13,759 bases of DNA from Candidatus Treponema faecavium (GTDB taxonomy: Bacteria; Spirochaetota; Spirochaetia; Treponematales; Treponemataceae). The DNA lies in assembly GCA_019113455.1 (NCBI GenBank), contig DXHG01000012.1, forward strand, positions 1 through 13,759. Direction: 5' to 3'. This document shows positions 5,020-13,408 of this stretch, in pieces. A program made the position numbers and the translations under genes. The number at the start of each line of letters is the position of its first letter. Position 1 is the stretch's first letter. The notes under the pieces are model-generated. The model was not told where the DNA came from. It saw nothing but the letters and a program-made list of their open reading frames with translations, and did not search any database.

Positions 5020-5883
5020 ATGGCAGTAGTAACCATGAAGAGTTTGCTTGAATCCGGTGTCCATTTTGGCCATCAGGTCAAGCGCTGGGATCCCCGTATG
5101 AAAAAATACATTTTTGCGGAACGGAACGGGATCCATATCATTGATCTGCAAAAAACAATTGTTGCTATCAAAGATGCATACGAAGCCGTCCGCAAAGTAA
5201 CCAGCGAAGGCAAAACGGTATTGTTTGTCGGCACAAAAAAGCAGGCGCAGCAGGCAATCGCTAAGGAAGCGGAACGCTGCGGCATGTACTACGTCAATAA
5301 CCGCTGGCTGGGCGGTATGCTGACTAACTTTTCTACAATAAAGAAATCGCTGCTCCGTCTAAAAAAACTTGAAAAAATGGAAGTGGACGGAACGTTTGAA
5401 AAGCTTACTAAAAAAGAAATTGCTGCAATCTTAAAAGAGAAAGCAAAGCTTGAAAAAAACCTGGGCGGCATTAAAGAGATGAAAGAGCTGCCCGGCATTA
5501 TTTTTATCATAGACACGCACAAAGAGAGCATCGCCGTTGCGGAAGCGCGCCGAATGGGTATCCCCATAGCTGCGGTTGTTGATACAAACTGCAATCCGGA
5601 AGGCATTGACTACCCCATTCCCGGAAACGATGACGCAATCCGCGCCATTACGCTGTTTACTCAGATTATCGCAAATGCGGTTATTGAAGCAGATGCAGAA
5701 ACAGGATTAAAAATCATTGAAAATCTGCAGGACGACAGCGATGATGTAAGCACCGATGCTGCCGTTAAAACAGACGAAGAAGAGATTGTCGATTACAGCA
5801 ACTATACTCCGACAGAACCTAAAGAAGAGGATGAGGATATGGCAGACGACGATCTCGTTGATGAAGACAGTCTGTATCAGTAA
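5020..5883 (+). CDS. rpsB: Ribosomal protein uS2 with acidic C-terminal tail
   Basis: The small-subunit protein S2 has 287 aa, longer than the usual 230-260. The core is typical: SGVHFGHQVKRWDPRMKKYIF (12-32), IIDLQKT (40-46), LFVGTKKQA (68-76), NNRWLGGMLTNFSTI (93-107), a coiled-coil-like Lys/Glu helical insert at 110-155, and DTNCNPEGIDYPIPGNDDA (188-206). From residue 238 there is a tail in which 22 of 50 residues are Asp or Glu, ending in SLYQ. AAGGAG at 5008-5013 fixes the ATG at 5020, and an upstream GTG at 4996 lies in hairpin III and is rejected. It is the first gene of the translation and envelope operon, 85 nt before tsf. Confidence 0.96.
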   Translation: MAVVTMKSLLESGVHFGHQVKRWDPRMKKYIFAERNGIHIIDLQKTIVAIKDAYEAVRKVTSEGKTVLFVGTKKQAQQAIAKEAERCGMYYVNNRWLGGMLTNFSTIKKSLLRLKKLEKMEVDGTFEKLTKKEIAAILKEKAKLEKNLGGIKEMKELPGIIFIIDTHKESIAVAEARRMGIPIAAVVDTNCNPEGIDYPIPGNDDAIRAITLFTQIIANAVIEADAETGLKIIENLQDDSDDVSTDAAVKTDEEEIVDYSNYTPTEPKEEDEDMADDDLVDEDSLYQ

Positions 5884-5889
5884 AGACGT

Positions 5890-5918
5890 CCGGACTGCCT
5901 GTGTTCAGCGCAGTCCGG
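5890..5918 (+). other. Intercistronic hairpin between rpsB and tsf
   Basis: CCGGACTGC (5890-5898) and GCAGTCCGG (5910-5918) pair perfectly with an 11-nt loop and are followed by a U-rich but interrupted stretch (TTTCTGTCTGTT). It is likely a partial terminator or mRNA stabiliser, since tsf has no evident promoter of its own. Confidence 0.6.
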
Positions 5919-5968
5919 TTTCTGTCTGTTATGTTGTTATTTACCATAATTCAGGAGAATCATAGAGT

Positions 5969-6805
5969 ATGGAAATTAAAGCGTCTGATGTAAAGGCTCT
6001 GCGTGAACAAACCGGCGCGGGCATGATGGAATGTAAAAAAGCGCTTGCAGAAACAAACGGAGATCCCGTTGCCGCTGCAAAAATTCTCAAAGAGAAAGGA
6101 CTTGCAGCTGTTGAAAAGCGTGCCGGACGGGCAACCAGCGAAGGCCGCATTTTTATTAAGATCACTGATTCCAAAGCGGCAATCTGTGAACTGACATGTG
6201 AAACGGATTTCGTAGCGAAAAACGCTGATTTTATTGCGCTCGGTGAGAAGCTGCTCGACACAGCTATTGAGAAAAACTATACCTCGATAACTGATGAATT
6301 GTCCGGAATGCTGCTGGAACTGGCAACCAAGATCCGTGAAAACATGAGCCTGCGCCGCCTTGAAGTCTTTGACGTTCCCGCAGACGCCGCAGCTGCATCA
6401 TATGTTCATACTGACGGTAAAACCGGTACAATCGTACTGATTAAGGCAGAGCCGGCAGCGGCAAAAGACAATGAAGCGGTTAAAACATTTGCCTATGACT
6501 GCTGTCTGCATATGGCGGCGTTTACACCTGCATATATCAAGCGGGATGATGTTGATGAAGCGTATATCAACGAACAGAAAGAAATTTTTGCCAAGCAGGT
6601 TGAATCCCTTGACAAGCCGGACAACGTTAAAGCCGGTATCGTACAAGGCAAGTTAAATAAGCATCTGGCAGAAATTTGTTTTGTTGATCAGCCGTTTGTC
6701 AAGGACGATAAAGTTTCCGTATCCAAAAAGATGGAAGAAATCGCAAAAACAGCGGGAGCAAAATTGTCGTTTGAGCGGGTTGTTCTTTACCGGCTTGGAC
6801 TGTAA
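5969..6805 (+). CDS. tsf: Elongation factor Ts
   Basis: This 278-aa guanine nucleotide exchange factor releases GDP from EF-Tu. The N-terminal UBA-like domain is clear (residues 3-50, LREQTGAGMMECKKAL and the KEKGLAAVEKRAGR stretch). The core begins with TDFVAKN (79-85), the family signature that contacts EF-Tu, and the rest forms the duplicated dimerisation-type core to residue 278. AGGAG at 5953-5957 lies 11 nt before the ATG. It follows rpsB, as in most bacteria, and has hairpins on both sides (5890-5918 and 6823-6849). These could adjust its level relative to S2 and Frr. Confidence 0.97.
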   Translation: MEIKASDVKALREQTGAGMMECKKALAETNGDPVAAAKILKEKGLAAVEKRAGRATSEGRIFIKITDSKAAICELTCETDFVAKNADFIALGEKLLDTAIEKNYTSITDELSGMLLELATKIRENMSLRRLEVFDVPADAAAASYVHTDGKTGTIVLIKAEPAAAKDNEAVKTFAYDCCLHMAAFTPAYIKRDDVDEAYINEQKEIFAKQVESLDKPDNVKAGIVQGKLNKHLAEICFVDQPFVKDDKVSVSKKMEEIAKTAGAKLSFERVVLYRLGL

Positions 6806-6822
6806 GTATCACTGAAATACAT

Positions 6823-6849
6823 AACAGCAGTAGCATACCTACTGCTGTT
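6823..6849 (+). other. Intercistronic hairpin between tsf and frr
   Basis: AACAGCAGTAG (6823-6833) and CTACTGCTGTT (6839-6849) are perfect 11-bp complements with a 5-nt loop. Only a short T-run follows. The hairpin ends 12 nt before the frr Shine-Dalgarno (AGAGG, 6861-6865), so it may act as an attenuator or protect the mRNA. Confidence 0.65.
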
Positions 6850-6870
6850 TCTGCATGTAAAGAGGTATAT

Positions 6871-7422
6871 ATGGCAGATTATAGTATGACGACTAACCGC
6901 ATGGAAAAAACGATTGCGGCACTGAAAGATGAACTAAACACAATCCGCACCGGTCGGGCTTCTCCTGCATTATTTGATAAAATAAAGGTAGATTATTACG
7001 GCACGCCGACGCCGTTAAAGCAGACAGCTAATATATCTGTGCCCGAAGCGCGCATGATTGTAGTACAGCCATTCGATAAATCACTGATCGGCGAAATTGA
7101 AAAAGCTATCCAGAAATCGGAACTGGGGCTCAATCCGACAAATGACGGCAAGGTAATCCGCATCGCGATTCCACCGCTTACAGCAGAACGGCGCAAAGAA
7201 CTTGTTAAAAACGCAAAGAATATTGCCGAATCAAGCCGCGTCGCTATCCGCAATATCAGAAGAGACGGCAACGAAGAACTAAAGAAACAGCAAAAATTCG
7301 GCAATATCACGGAAGACGAACTGAAAGCAGCCGAAACAGAACTTCAGAAAGAGACTGATAAATTTATTCAGCAGATAAATAAAATCTTTGAAGACAAAGA
7401 GAAAGAAATTCTGGAAGGCTGA
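6871..7422 (+). CDS. frr: Ribosome recycling factor
   Basis: This 183-aa cytosolic tRNA-mimic protein works with EF-G to split the post-termination ribosome. The length matches the family (about 185). Recognisable parts are IRTGRASPALFDKIKVDYYGTPTPL (25-49), VPEARMIVVQPFD (57-69), SELGLNPTNDGKVIRIAIPPLT (88-109, the domain II hinge), and the long C-terminal helices with the RRKELVKNAK and RVAIRNIRRDGNEELKK stretches. AGAGG at 6861-6865 is 5 nt before the ATG. The stop codon overlaps the uppS start by one base (TGATG at 7420-7424), suggesting translational coupling. Confidence 0.97.
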   Translation: MADYSMTTNRMEKTIAALKDELNTIRTGRASPALFDKIKVDYYGTPTPLKQTANISVPEARMIVVQPFDKSLIGEIEKAIQKSELGLNPTNDGKVIRIAIPPLTAERRKELVKNAKNIAESSRVAIRNIRRDGNEELKKQQKFGNITEDELKAAETELQKETDKFIQQINKIFEDKEKEILEG

Positions 7423-8132
7423 TGAAAGACACTATCCCAAAATCAGCGGCAATACCTCGGCATGTCGGCATCATTATGGACGGCAACGGCAGATGGGCAG
7501 CCCGTAAAAAACTTCCCCGATCAGTGGGGCATAAAGAAGGGGCGGAACGTACACGGCGCATTGTAAAAGCTGCCGCTGATCTTGGCATACAGTATCTTAC
7601 CTTATATACGTTCTCTACAGAAAACTGGAAACGCACACAGGAAGAAGTCAGCTATTTGATGGGGCTGATAAAAAAGCATCTGCGCGCGGAGTTTCAGTTT
7701 TATAAAGATAATAACATCAGAATTATTGCTCTGGGTGATCAAAGCGGCCTGCCAAAAGATATTGCAGATGAAATTGCACAAGCTGCAAACGATACTGCCG
7801 GTTTTACCGGCATGGTGCTTGCATTGGCAATCAATTACGGCGGCAGGAATGAAATTATGAGAGCAATCGCAAAAATTGCAGCGCAGCATGTACCGCAGAA
7901 ACAAATTACAGAAGATACATTTGATCAGTATTTTGATTACCCAAAGCTTCCTGATGCGGATTTGATTATCCGTACAGGCGGTGAAAAACGTCTCAGTAAT
8001 TTTTTATTATGGCATTCAGCGTATGCCGAGCTTGAGTTTTCGGACACTCTTTGGCCTGATTATACAGAAGAAGAATTTCGTTCTGCAATATACTCCTATG
8101 CATCACGGGAACGGCGATTCGGCGGAGTATAA
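7422..8132 (+). CDS. uppS: Undecaprenyl diphosphate synthase (cis-prenyltransferase)
   Basis: The 236-aa enzyme condenses farnesyl diphosphate with isopentenyl diphosphates to make the C55 lipid carrier for peptidoglycan and other wall polymers. Catalytic D20 sits in IMDGNGRWA (18-26). Other landmarks are H37 in SVGHKEG, TFSTENW (63-69), RTGGEKRLSNFLLW (184-197, with the diphosphate-binding Arg and Ser), YAELEFSDTLWPD (201-213), and the C-terminal RERRFGG (229-235). The start overlaps the frr stop by one base. Substrate supply comes from the MEP pathway, one step of which is encoded two genes downstream (dxr). Confidence 0.96.
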   Translation: MKDTIPKSAAIPRHVGIIMDGNGRWAARKKLPRSVGHKEGAERTRRIVKAAADLGIQYLTLYTFSTENWKRTQEEVSYLMGLIKKHLRAEFQFYKDNNIRIIALGDQSGLPKDIADEIAQAANDTAGFTGMVLALAINYGGRNEIMRAIAKIAAQHVPQKQITEDTFDQYFDYPKLPDADLIIRTGGEKRLSNFLLWHSAYAELEFSDTLWPDYTEEEFRSAIYSYASRERRFGGV

Positions 8133-8155
8133 TCACCGCAAAGGATTTGTTTTGT

Positions 8156-9019
8156 ATGAATACCACAGTACAACGATTATTGATATTCTTTATTGGAATC
8201 CCGACTGTAGTAGCCATCGTACTGTATAATCCATACAATCATTTATTGCTGCATCTTGTCATCACGTTTGTAACGTTTATCGCGGTAACAGAAATATATC
8301 ACTTAGTTGCCCAAAAACAGGCGCTCCTTCCCTATACGGCAGTCATCATCGTTTCATTATCACTGCCTGCTGCAGCTCTGCTCTGTTCGGTTTTTACTCT
8401 GCCGTATCAGTATATAGAATATCTCTGTATTCTATGTGTTTTTATATTTTTTTATTTCAGTATCTTTCATTTTCATGGCGGGAAACATACAGAAAGCCCT
8501 TTTGATCAGGTAATTTCGCAAATCAGCGGCTCCGCATTTGTCATGCTGTACGGAGCATATCTCCTCACCTATTTGGCGCGCATGACCGTGTGGCAGCACT
8601 CATCTCTGTATATTACCGCGTTTTTAGTCATGATATTCATGTGCGACTCTATCGCGTGGCTTTTCGGTATGCTGCTCGGGAAAAACAATAAAGGCAAAGT
8701 GCTTGCAAGCCCCAATAAAAGCATCGCAGGCTTTATCGGCGGCTTTATCGGCTCGGCGGTTTCCGCTCTTGTCATTACGGCTCTGTTTCCTGACTTTTGC
8801 CATGGCTCATACGCTACTGCCGCGCTGCTCGCCGTTATCGTTGCCGCAGCCGGCATACTGGGTGATCTTGCAGAATCGGCATGCAAACGCTCTGCCCATT
8901 GCAAAGATTCTGGGCATGTTATTCTTGGCAGAGGCGGCATACTTGATTCCATAGATTCCATTCTGTTTGCCGCTCCTGTATATTACGTCGTATTATCGCT
9001 CTTTATCGGAGTTTCGTAA
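8156..9019 (+). CDS. cdsA: Phosphatidate cytidylyltransferase
   Basis: This 287-aa polytopic inner-membrane enzyme makes CDP-diacylglycerol from phosphatidate and CTP, the branch point of phospholipid synthesis. Several hydrophobic segments are visible (about 8-28, 30-48, 58-80, 88-106, 128-144, 154-172, 190-212, 222-240, 268-284). Family motifs are SPNKSIAGFIGG and the C-terminal signature SACKRSAHCKDSG...GRGGILDSID (241-267). That signature differs from the classical P-G-H-G-G-x-x-D-R pattern by having G-R-G-G and D-S, while the key Asp251, Asp264 and Asp267 remain. AAGGA at 8141-8145 supports the ATG at 8156, 10 nt away; an in-frame TTG at 8147 is too close to it. The stop overlaps the dxr ATG (TAATG). 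Confidence 0.93.
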   Translation: MNTTVQRLLIFFIGIPTVVAIVLYNPYNHLLLHLVITFVTFIAVTEIYHLVAQKQALLPYTAVIIVSLSLPAAALLCSVFTLPYQYIEYLCILCVFIFFYFSIFHFHGGKHTESPFDQVISQISGSAFVMLYGAYLLTYLARMTVWQHSSLYITAFLVMIFMCDSIAWLFGMLLGKNNKGKVLASPNKSIAGFIGGFIGSAVSALVITALFPDFCHGSYATAALLAVIVAAAGILGDLAESACKRSAHCKDSGHVILGRGGILDSIDSILFAAPVYYVVLSLFIGVS

Positions 9020-10137
9020 TGAAAAAAAAAGTCGCAGTGTTCGGCTGCACCGGCTCCATTGGCACAAGCACTTTAAATATCATTCGTGAATTTCCTGATG
9101 AATTTGAAGTCTGCGCGCTCACAGCGCAGTCAAACAAAGCAAAGCTTGAAGCCCTTGCACACGAGTTTCATTGCCGCAATACGCTTCTTACCGCATATGC
9201 AAAACCGGAACAAGTGGACACGCTCATCGCCCAGTCAAACGCCGACATCGCTGTAAACGGTGTCGCAGGCTCTGCGGGTCTGCAGTTTTCACACATGATT
9301 TTGACGCACGGCATTGATCTTGCATTGGCAAATAAAGAAACGATTGTCATGGCCGCGCCGCAGATAAAAAAACTCGCGCAGGAACATCACTGCGCGCTGC
9401 TCCCTGTCGATTCAGAACATTCCGCCGTGTTCAGCATGACGGAACGGTTCGGAATTGAAAACATTCATTCCGCCATTCTTACCGCCTCAGGCGGCCCGTT
9501 CCGCACGCTGCCCGCCGAGCAGCTGCAAACGGTAACGGCGGCAGACGCGCTCAAGCATCCGACATGGAACATGGGCCATAAAATCACGATTGATTCAGCT
9601 ACGCTTGCCAATAAAGGTCTTGAAGTCATAGAAGCCTGCGCGCTCTTTGACCTTTCCCCGGAACAAGTGCAGGTCGTCATACATCCGCAGAGCCTCATAC
9701 ATTCTTTTGTGCGGACAAAAGACGGCGTCCTCTACGCGCAGCTGTCTCCGCCTGACATGCGCCATCCGATTCTCACGGCGCTCACCTGGCCCCGCATGAC
9801 AGCGAGTACGCTTGAACAGTTTGACCCCGCCGCCGGCACCCCGCAGGACGGCATAGCGCTTACGTTCTACCCTCCCCGCCTCAACGATTTTCCGATGCTG
9901 TCCCTTGCATATCAGGCGATACGCAGCAAAGGCAGCTATACAATCGCCTACAATGCGGCAAACGAAGCGGCCGCGCTCGCATTTCTTGCCGGGCAGATCC
10001 GGTTTCACGAAATTGCAGAACTGACAGAAACGGTGCTCTCCTCGGACTGGCAGCAGACAGCCGTTACTATCAGCGATGTTCTTTTGTTAGACAAACAGGC
10101 ACGCACACAGGCACAGCAATTCCTTAACCGGAGGTAA
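9019..10137 (+). CDS. dxr: 1-deoxy-D-xylulose 5-phosphate reductoisomerase
   Basis: The 372-aa enzyme converts DXP to 2-C-methyl-D-erythritol 4-phosphate with NADPH, the committed step of the MEP isoprenoid route and the target of fosmidomycin. The NADPH-binding motif GCTGSIGTST is at 9-18. LANKET (103-108), VDSEH (130-134, metal ligands D131 and E133), TASGGPF (155-161), HPTWNMGHKITIDSATLANKG (180-200) with the third metal ligand E202, and HPQS with SPPDMRHPI further on complete the family pattern. The length is slightly short of the usual 390-400 but no motif is missing. It overlaps cdsA by one base, and its last codons contain the Shine-Dalgarno of rseP. Confidence 0.97.
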   Translation: MKKKVAVFGCTGSIGTSTLNIIREFPDEFEVCALTAQSNKAKLEALAHEFHCRNTLLTAYAKPEQVDTLIAQSNADIAVNGVAGSAGLQFSHMILTHGIDLALANKETIVMAAPQIKKLAQEHHCALLPVDSEHSAVFSMTERFGIENIHSAILTASGGPFRTLPAEQLQTVTAADALKHPTWNMGHKITIDSATLANKGLEVIEACALFDLSPEQVQVVIHPQSLIHSFVRTKDGVLYAQLSPPDMRHPILTALTWPRMTASTLEQFDPAAGTPQDGIALTFYPPRLNDFPMLSLAYQAIRSKGSYTIAYNAANEAAALAFLAGQIRFHEIAELTETVLSSDWQQTAVTISDVLLLDKQARTQAQQFLNRR

Positions 10138-10138
10138 C

Positions 10139-11485
10139 ATGACCATTATCTGGGGCATACTCTGTCTCGGAGTTATCGTTTTCATTCATGAAGCGGGACA
10201 TTTTCTTGCGGCCCGCTGCTGCGGCGTTTCTGTTGAATCATTTTCTGTCGGCATGGGGCCGGTTATCTGGCACCGCACAATCGGAAGCACAGACTACCGT
10301 ATTTCACTGCTGCCGCTAGGCGGATACTGCGGCATGAAAGGCGAAAAAGCGTTTCAGCAGGCGCTCGACCAAAAACTCTCCTACATTCCGGCGGAACCCG
10401 ATTCATTTTACGGCGTTCATCCCGGAAAGCGCATCTGCATCGCATTCGCCGGGCCGTTTGCCAATCTGGTATTCGCGTGCATCGCGTTCACCGTTATCGC
10501 AATGGTTGGCTATACCTATTACAGCGCGGACAACAGAGTTATCATGGCCGACGAATTATATGCCGATACCGCATCTCCCGCACATGCGGCAGGTATGCAG
10601 ACAGGCGACCGCATCATCTCTATAGACGGCACGCCGATTCAGTCATTTGCCGACATAACGCGCGCCGCCGCCGTGCGCCCTAACGAAACAGTTCCCATCA
10701 CGGTCAGCCGCGGCGGCGCCGTTCACACGTTTTCAGTTACGCTGCAGATGGATTCCGCAACCGGCAGCGGCAGGCTCGGCGTTGTAAGCTGGATAGAACC
10801 GGTCGTTGATTCCGTTGCACCGGAAAGTGCAGCGGCGCAGGCGGGACTTCTGCCGCAGGACCGCATCACCGCAATCAACGGCGCCGCCGTGCGCAATACC
10901 GCAGACATTCAAAAAGCGGCGCAGGGGCTTTCTTCGTTTGTAATCACAGTGGAACGCGGCGGTGAACAGCTGGAATTCACCTATACGGCGGCGGCGCAGG
11001 AGCAGGCGCTTATTGACGGTCTCTATTTTGCCCTTCCTGCACTAGAAGCGCCCGTCTATCCGCTGTTCCCGGCAATCCTTGAAGGAATAAAAGACACCGC
11101 AGAAATGTGTGCGCTTTCCGTTAAAAGCATTGTACTGCTCTTTCAGGGAGCAGACCTCTCGCAGGCAGTCTCCGGCCCCGTGCGCATCACGGTCATGCTT
11201 GGAGACACGGTAAAATCAGGCTTTTCAGCAGGCCTTGCCGAAGGAGTCTCAAGCATCCTTAACTTTCTGGCGCTCATCAGCATCTCCCTTTTTATTATGA
11301 ACCTGCTGCCCATTCCTATCCTTGACGGCGGGCTTATCCTTGCCGCGGTTTTACAGCTGCTGCTCCGCCGCCAGATACATCCCAAGATTATCTATTACAC
11401 GCAGTTTATCGGAGCGGCGATTATCCTGCTCATTTTTGTATTCGCGCTCTTTAACGATATACAATACCTACTCCAACGACACTAA
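10139..11485 (+). CDS. rseP: Site-2 intramembrane zinc protease with two PDZ domains
   Basis: The 448-aa inner-membrane metalloprotease belongs to the RseP/S2P family. In other bacteria it cleaves anti-sigma factors or remnant signal peptides within the membrane. HEAGH (17-21) carries the zinc ligands H17 and H21 and catalytic E18, and the third ligand D396 is in PIPILDGG (391-398). Two PDZ domains lie between the membrane segments, with carboxylate-binding regions near GMQTGDRIISIDG (152-164) and AGLLPQDRITAING (235-248). Hydrophobic segments lie at about 1-20, 103-124, 368-392 and 420-440. GGAGG at 10130-10134 precedes the ATG by 4 nt. The substrate is unknown: no anti-sigma factor gene is in the window. 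Placement after dxr and cdsA is common in bacteria. Confidence 0.95.
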   Translation: MTIIWGILCLGVIVFIHEAGHFLAARCCGVSVESFSVGMGPVIWHRTIGSTDYRISLLPLGGYCGMKGEKAFQQALDQKLSYIPAEPDSFYGVHPGKRICIAFAGPFANLVFACIAFTVIAMVGYTYYSADNRVIMADELYADTASPAHAAGMQTGDRIISIDGTPIQSFADITRAAAVRPNETVPITVSRGGAVHTFSVTLQMDSATGSGRLGVVSWIEPVVDSVAPESAAAQAGLLPQDRITAINGAAVRNTADIQKAAQGLSSFVITVERGGEQLEFTYTAAAQEQALIDGLYFALPALEAPVYPLFPAILEGIKDTAEMCALSVKSIVLLFQGADLSQAVSGPVRITVMLGDTVKSGFSAGLAEGVSSILNFLALISISLFIMNLLPIPILDGGLILAAVLQLLLRRQIHPKIIYYTQFIGAAIILLIFVFALFNDIQYLLQRH

Positions 11486-11496
11486 ACCGAGGAATT

Positions 11497-13392
11497 ATGA
11501 AACACAGTATCACCGTATGTGCATGTATGCTTTGCAGTTTTTTGGCCGTATACGCGCAGCCGCATATTTCTGCGCAGGCGCATGAAGACGCAGTAACCGT
11601 ATTAACACTGCCGGACAAAGACGGCGCATTTTATTCCGCCGGAAAAGACGGATTCTTAACAAAATGGACCCAAGACAATCTCGGCGAGCATTATCAGCTT
11701 ACTGACCTTGAAATACGCATGGCTGCCGTTCACCCCAACGGCACTGACGTTGCCGTATACGAAACAGACGGCTACACGCTGCACCGCGTGTCTGTGTGGA
11801 ACTGGAAAACCCAGACACGCAGATACGCCAAGCGATTCAACACAACAATTACGTACATGAACTATACCGCAAAAGGCTCATACCTTGTTGTCGGAACGGC
11901 GTCGGTAAGCGGCTCGTTTTTCTTTGAATCAGGTTCCGGCAGACAGGTAAAAAAAATACAGGAAGCCACCGGCATAGTTTCGCTGTTTGTAACCGGGCAG
12001 TCTGAACGCAGCGCCGCTGCGTACTCGCCGTCAGGAATGATTACCTACTACAACATGTCAAACGGCACGCAAAAAACACAGTTTCCTGCGGAACCGGGAT
12101 TGTCGCAGCTGTGTTTTTTTAACAACAACCTCTTTCTTGCAGGCGTAAAAGACGGCGCCATATACATTACAGACGCGCTTTCAGGCACGCTGGTCACCCG
12201 CATTGCTGCCGATAATCCCATTCTGATTCCCAATCCGGCAGACACGGGGCTGTACTATATTGAATCGGCGCAGTCCGCGTTTACAATACGGTATATACAA
12301 AACAACAATAACACCGCCGTAAATGCGCCGGTAACGGTGCGCACGTTCAGCGGGCCTGAACGCAATGCCGTAACCGCGGCGGTAAAAACTGCGGACACGG
12401 TTATTGCCGCGACAACTGACGGCAATCTGTTTTCAATACCGATTGGCGCATCACAAACTGCTCAAGACGCACAGCAGATAACCGAAAACCGCTATCAGAA
12501 AATATACGATATAGTATCAACGGGAGAGTCATTTTATTTTCTTACCGCAAATACCGTGTACAGTTCGTCCTACACTACCGGAGCCGTCAGCAGAATAACG
12601 GAAAACATGAACTATACCAATTTCGCTGTGTATAAAGACACCATTATCTTTTGGACAAAAGGCTCCAGAGAACCAATCAGGCAGACAGCGCCCAAAACAA
12701 ACGCGGCAAAAATACTGTTTACCCCGCGGAACGACATACAGAACCTGCAGGTATACGGCGATGTGCTCTTATATATAGAAGGAAGTTCCACCGTAAACAC
12801 CTACAACATGACTACCGGCATGCAGACCGAAATGTACCGCGGCACCGGTATTCAGGACGCGGTTATGTACGGAAACCAGATGATTATCGCCAAATCAGCT
12901 GCAAGCGCGCCGCAATCCGCCCTTATCAGCGTAGACGTAACGACAAAAGAAACAGTCATGCTGCCGGTAACAGGAGACGTTGCCTACTCGCTTGCGTATG
13001 ATCCTGCCGTCACAAACGCACCGGTGTACTATATCGCGGTGAGTGCTGACGGCAGCTCGGCAAAAACAACCGTTAACGCATACTATCCCTCGCGCCGGAG
13101 CTCCACGCAAATATTGCAGCTTTCAGACGAGGATGTGAGCGCGTTTACCTATCTGTACGGCACAACTTTGTATACCAATATCGGAAAAACACAGGTCCGT
13201 TCCTACAATATACAGTCGCGCCGGGAACTCAGACTCAACCGTTCTGCGTCGCTCCCGCTTAAAATAACGCGGAACAGAACGCACGCCGCCGTCTTGAACC
13301 GCGACGGAAGCATTTCGTGGTACCGGCAGGGAAGCGGCACAATCCTTGCCGACTGGTATCTGACAACAGGCGGTCAGTGGTTTGAGTTCTAG
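11497..13392 (+). CDS. Secreted beta-propeller-like (WD40-like) protein, function unknown
   Basis: The 631-aa product has a signal peptide (residues 1-20, cleaved after VYA) and is probably periplasmic or outer-membrane associated. The mature N terminus resembles WD40 blades: AHEDAVTVLTLPDKDGAFYSAGKDGFLTKW (28-57), then VSVWNWKTQTRR near residue 105, and further blades of about 40 residues with turns such as DGAIYITDALSGT and TDGNLFSIP. The C-terminal half (about 330-631) has strand-rich segments with Tyr/Thr/Asn-rich text and ends in a short aromatic tail (GGQWFEF). No enzyme motif is seen. A protein-interaction scaffold of one or two propellers is the likely structure. GAGGA at 11489-11493 precedes the ATG after rseP, so it is probably the last gene of the operon. 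The palindrome array begins within 20 bp of its stop. Confidence 0.85.
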   Translation: MKHSITVCACMLCSFLAVYAQPHISAQAHEDAVTVLTLPDKDGAFYSAGKDGFLTKWTQDNLGEHYQLTDLEIRMAAVHPNGTDVAVYETDGYTLHRVSVWNWKTQTRRYAKRFNTTITYMNYTAKGSYLVVGTASVSGSFFFESGSGRQVKKIQEATGIVSLFVTGQSERSAAAYSPSGMITYYNMSNGTQKTQFPAEPGLSQLCFFNNNLFLAGVKDGAIYITDALSGTLVTRIAADNPILIPNPADTGLYYIESAQSAFTIRYIQNNNNTAVNAPVTVRTFSGPERNAVTAAVKTADTVIAATTDGNLFSIPIGASQTAQDAQQITENRYQKIYDIVSTGESFYFLTANTVYSSSYTTGAVSRITENMNYTNFAVYKDTIIFWTKGSREPIRQTAPKTNAAKILFTPRNDIQNLQVYGDVLLYIEGSSTVNTYNMTTGMQTEMYRGTGIQDAVMYGNQMIIAKSAASAPQSALISVDVTTKETVMLPVTGDVAYSLAYDPAVTNAPVYYIAVSADGSSAKTTVNAYYPSRRSSTQILQLSDEDVSAFTYLYGTTLYTNIGKTQVRSYNIQSRRELRLNRSASLPLKITRNRTHAAVLNRDGSISWYRQGSGTILADWYLTTGGQWFEF

Positions 13393-13408
13393 CCCGCGCG
13401 GCAAAATG

